64,000 nucleotides of DNA from Pokkaliibacter sp046614695. Its GTDB lineage: Bacteria > Pseudomonadota > Gammaproteobacteria > Pseudomonadales > Balneatricaceae. Of this stretch, positions 61,652-64,000 are shown in pieces. How positions within the stretch are numbered: position 1 is the stretch's first letter; every line of letters begins with the position of its first letter. The stretch spans positions 372,001-436,000 of the forward strand of contig NZ_JBKKHQ010000001.1 in NCBI RefSeq assembly GCF_046614695.1, written 5' to 3'. The position numbers and the translations under genes are program-made. The notes below the pieces were generated by a model. That model saw nothing but the letters and a program-made list of their open reading frames with translations, searched no databases and was not told the origin of the DNA.

Positions 61652-62038
61652 TTAGTCCATTGACTCAATGAGTCGGCGCATATCGGAGATTTTGCGGCTC
61701 ACCACCTTGTCCAGATGTTCCAGCTCTGCCATCAGGCGTTCTTTCTCGCTCATCTTCTGCTGATCACGAGCAACCAGCCGGTCCAGCTCTTCGACCGCCT
61801 TCAACAGATAAGGGCTCATCTCAGTCACTTCGCGGTAATGCTGATTGCCTTCATTAACCCGTACCGTTTTCTGGAAACGCTTAAACTTGAACTTCTTGGA
61901 ACGGGAGAACCAGTCGCCTTTGTCCTTCTTAAAGTAGATTTTCAGGACATCATCGTCACCTTCCAGGCGCAGGGTATAGCGCTCAATATCAGTGACATCT
62001 TCAACGCCCATCTCAGTCAGATGACGAAATTCGCTCAT
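61652..62038 (-). CDS. DUF3461 family protein
   Basis: A 128-residue protein with the DUF3461 pattern: an N-terminal LTEMGVEDVTDIERYTLRLEGDDDVLKIYF, a basic strand KKDKGDWFSRSKKFKFKRFQKTV, and a helical C-terminal half. The function is unknown. It is cytoplasmic by lack of signal and membrane segments. It lies 131 bases upstream of tRNA-Gly on the same strand. Confidence 0.85.
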   Translation of the reverse strand: MSEFRHLTEMGVEDVTDIERYTLRLEGDDDVLKIYFKKDKGDWFSRSKKFKFKRFQKTVRVNEGNQHYREVTEMSPYLLKAVEELDRLVARDQQKMSEKERLMAELEHLDKVVSRKISDMRRLIESMD

Positions 62039-62344
62039 GTTAAACCTCCAAGAGTAGTAATACTTTAGTCTTATTTTAACGTGTCTTAGCCAGAAAAACT
62101 TATTGAAAATGACATTTTTTTTAGATTAAAGGCAAAAATCTTTTCTTTCACTGCAGAAATAGCAGTGTATTCCACTAAGGGATAATTCAAAGGGTTACAA
62201 AGGCCATTGTGCTTTGAAGATTTCTCACCTATTCTCGGTCTTGCTTGAGTTTTCTGACAGCTAGGTAATCTATAACGATATCTGCCTTATCTGCTGAAAG
62301 CCTTGATCTCAAATTGGAATTGTTTTGATCTGACAGGAGAGGTT
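62039..62344. other. Divergent spacer and likely leader of the cold-shock gene
   Basis: This is a 306-base AT-rich spacer. A TATAAC hexamer at 62271-62276 could be the -10 box of the cold-shock gene, leaving a leader of roughly 60 bases, but no -35 box at 16-18 bases is convincing. Confidence 0.35.
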
Positions 62345-62554
62345 ATGTCTGATCCCCGCCAAGGCACCGTAAAATGGTTTAATGACACCAAGGGATTTGG
62401 TTTCATCGCCCAAGACACCGGTCCCGACGTATTCGTACACTTCAGTGCCATTCAGCAGAAAGGCCGCAAGACCCTTGTAGAAGGCCAGCGAGTCACGTTT
62501 GACTTAGCTGAGAGCCAGAAAGGTTTGCAGGCTTCTAATGTGAACGTGCTCTGA
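62345..62554 (+). CDS. Cold-shock domain protein (CspA family)
   Basis: A 69-residue single cold-shock domain. The RNA-binding motifs KGFGFIAQD (RNP1) and VFVHFSAI (RNP2) are intact, and GTVKWFNDTKG is the usual opening. It binds single-stranded RNA and DNA and loosens RNA structure. The strong AGGAGAGG ahead of ATG 62345 decides the start over a longer frame. Whether it is cold-inducible or constitutive cannot be told. A perfect terminator follows. Confidence 0.95.
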   Translation: MSDPRQGTVKWFNDTKGFGFIAQDTGPDVFVHFSAIQQKGRKTLVEGQRVTFDLAESQKGLQASNVNVL

Positions 62555-62560
62555 TTATCG

Positions 62561-62586
62561 GATGGCGCCTTAAGGCGCCATCTTTA
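62561..62586 (+). terminator. Terminator of the cold-shock gene
   Basis: GATGGCGCC and GGCGCCATC form a perfect nine-base stem with loop TTAA, followed by TTTAT. Confidence 0.85.
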
Positions 62587-62885
62587 TATCTGCCGTGAGT
62601 AAACATATCTTAAAGCTTCAAACTTATTTCTGAACGACATCGTAAAAATATTATTGCGACATATCTTACTTTGTCTCCTTCATATAAATGCTTCCTCGCT
62701 TTACTAAATTAATAATTGCCAATAAGAAAATTTCATCCGGCGAAATCTTTTTCTCTTAAATAAAGACTATCCAAAAGTAGCAATTCATTCTCTGACCCAG
62801 GTCATAGGATCTATTTCAGATAATTCTTATCGACACCTCCTTCACTGTCCCACAGCTTCTGCCTTCGACCAGGCCCCCCTGCCCT

Positions 62886-62912
62886 TTGAAAAGCTAAACC
62901 TGTACCCATCTT
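62886..62912 (+). promoter_or_regulatory. Heat-shock (sigma-32) promoter of the Lon-type gene
   Basis: TTGAAA at 62886-62891 and CCCATCTT at 62905-62912 are separated by 13 bases. This agrees with the sigma-32 pattern CTTGAAA-N11-16-CCCATNT. It lies 72 bases upstream of the start codon. Confidence 0.75.
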
Positions 62913-62983
62913 TAATGTCATTCATGGACGGTCTACGCCGTCACGTTCACAAGCCGCCACTGCGGCGAGATGGAGAAACACTG

Positions 62984-64000
62984 ATGTCAGATCAGGAGCA
63001 CGACATTCCCGAAGTTATCAGTGCTGACACAAACGGCTCAGGGCTGATCCTTCCCAACCAGGCACTCCCGGATAAGCTACATCTGCTACCGGTGAATAAT
63101 CGCCCCTTTTTTCCCGCACAGGTTCACCCGTTGATGGTGGGAGCCGAGCGCTGGCACGACACACTGGAACGGGTCATGAAAACCCCGCACCAGATGGTTG
63201 GTCTCTGCTTTGTTGGTGATCGGGATCTGGACAGTTTACGCCCTGAAGACTTCCCAGCCGTTGGCTGCATCGTCCGGGTCCATCGGATGAATGAAGGTGA
63301 TGGCCAGATTCAGTTTATTGCCCAGGGTCTTGAACGCTTCAAAATCCGCGGATGGCTGAGCCGTAAGGCGCCGTATCTGGTTGAAGTGGATTACCCCAAG
63401 ACACCTCAGGAAGATCAGGACGAGCTTAAAGCCTATGGCATGGCGGTGATCCAGGCCATCAAGGAGCTATTGCCTCATAACCCGCTTTACAGTGAAGAGC
63501 TGAAACATTACCTGAACCGCTTTAGCCCCAATGATCCTTCGCCTTTGTGTGACTTTGCCGCAGCCATTACGACGGCCAAGGGTGAAGAGCTTCAGGCCAT
63601 TCTTGAAACGTTCCCGCTGATTCGACGTATGGAAAAGGTCTTAATCCTGCTTCGAAAAGAGCTGGAGATGGCCAAGCTGCAAAGCTCCATCCGTCAGGAA
63701 GTGAATGACAAAATCGAAGATCGGCAGCGCGAGTTTTTCCTCAAAGAGCAGCTAAAAGTTATCCAGCGTGAACTGGGGCTCGAAAAAGACGACCGCAGCA
63801 GCGATGTCGACATGTTCAGGGAGCGCGCCAGCAAACTCACCATGCCGGAAGCGGTTCAAAAGCGCTTTGATGATGAGATCAGCAAGCTGTCGGTGCTTGA
63901 GACAGGCTCCTCCGAGTACAGCGTCACGCGCAACTACCTCGACTGGATTACATCGTTACCCTGGGGGAAACACAGCAAGGATAAGCTGGATCTCAAACGC
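62984..64000 (+). CDS. Lon-family ATP-dependent protease (partial, cut by window end)
   Basis: The first 339 codons of a Lon protease; the frame is open to the last base, so the ATPase and Ser-Lys protease domains lie outside. The Lon N-terminal substrate-binding domain is recognised from LHLLPVNNRPFFPAQVHPLMVG to GLERFKIRGW, and the coiled-coil/ATPase entry from EDRQREFFLKEQLKVIQREL to YLDWITSLPWGKHS. The start has an extra ~30 residues and the N domain is more divergent than in E. coli Lon, recalling Pseudomonas AsrA, so a second Lon-like protease is likely. GGAG precedes ATG 62984 and a sigma-32-type promoter lies upstream. Confidence 0.9.
   Translation, partial: MSDQEHDIPEVISADTNGSGLILPNQALPDKLHLLPVNNRPFFPAQVHPLMVGAERWHDTLERVMKTPHQMVGLCFVGDRDLDSLRPEDFPAVGCIVRVHRMNEGDGQIQFIAQGLERFKIRGWLSRKAPYLVEVDYPKTPQEDQDELKAYGMAVIQAIKELLPHNPLYSEELKHYLNRFSPNDPSPLCDFAAAITTAKGEELQAILETFPLIRRMEKVLILLRKELEMAKLQSSIRQEVNDKIEDRQREFFLKEQLKVIQRELGLEKDDRSSDVDMFRERASKLTMPEAVQKRFDDEISKLSVLETGSSEYSVTRNYLDWITSLPWGKHSKDKLDLKR

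Larger units (their letters stand above)
62555..62983. other. Spacer upstream of the Lon-type gene
   Basis: This 429-base spacer holds the cold-shock terminator at its left end and the sigma-32-like promoter at 62886-62912. The rest (about 62590-62880) is AT-rich, without a gene. Confidence 0.5.

Overview
The window reads as a chromosomal segment of a marine-type gammaproteobacterium, probably from the Oceanospirillales/Pseudomonadales neighbourhood. This placement is an inference from gene content and order: GntR-prpB-prpC-prpD, a hemN-fnr(anr)-apt block, a nadK-phosphoesterase-rhomboid-yeaC-DUF2797-pepN block, metZ-type methionine synthesis, divergent ppsA/ppsR, and an AsrA/Lon-like protease. 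Coding density is high. There are two tRNAs (Pro-CGG and Gly-GCC) and no insertion sequence, prophage, CRISPR array or rRNA operon. Almost everything is core metabolism, RNA modification or envelope biology.

Layout. 1-524 has no gene. tRNA-Pro is at 525-601. At 784-5272 (minus) lies the 2-methylcitrate (propionate) operon gntR-prpB-prpC-prpD, with a promoter bracketed by two palindromic operators. A chemoreceptor (5583-7232) converges on rlmKL (7318-9495). Ribosome modulation factor rmf follows a 516-base leader. At 10419-15375 (minus) is a signalling cluster: a cysteine-synthase-like enzyme, a PAS-GAF histidine kinase, an Rcp1-type receiver and a receiver-GGDEF-EAL protein. Then come two orphan lipoproteins, xthA, lplA, cysS and glnS. 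A plus-strand run ppiB-lpxH-rsuA-hisC leads to a very acidic 841-residue membrane-anchored protein. dbpA, a small membrane protein and the pepN-to-nadK block occupy 28559-37167 (minus).

37430-40590 (plus) carries a deoxyribonucleotidase-like HAD protein, a type II sulfide:quinone oxidoreductase, and the copper/oxidase assembly proteins SCO1 and PCu(A)C. epmC, a MATE pump, a DUF3080 lipoprotein, LOG and an N-terminally extended ProQ follow, then tusA, rlmM and a hydrolase. hemN and fnr sit together, hemN behind a class II FNR-like promoter. apt, an ArsR regulator, a metZ/FliL-like lipoprotein/Pat-type acetyltransferase operon, a secreted protein and the divergent ppsA/ppsR pair come next. The window ends with tRNA-Gly, a DUF3461 gene, a cold-shock protein and the first 339 codons of a Lon-family protease behind a clear heat-shock promoter.

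No complete new system stands out. The most interesting items are the acidic repeat-containing protein at 25899-28424, the two-operator prp promoter, the kinase/receiver/diguanylate cyclase cluster, the extended ProQ, and HexR-like, FNR-like and sigma-32-like sites placed where their known target genes would need them. All family assignments come from motif recognition and remembered families; no database search was run.
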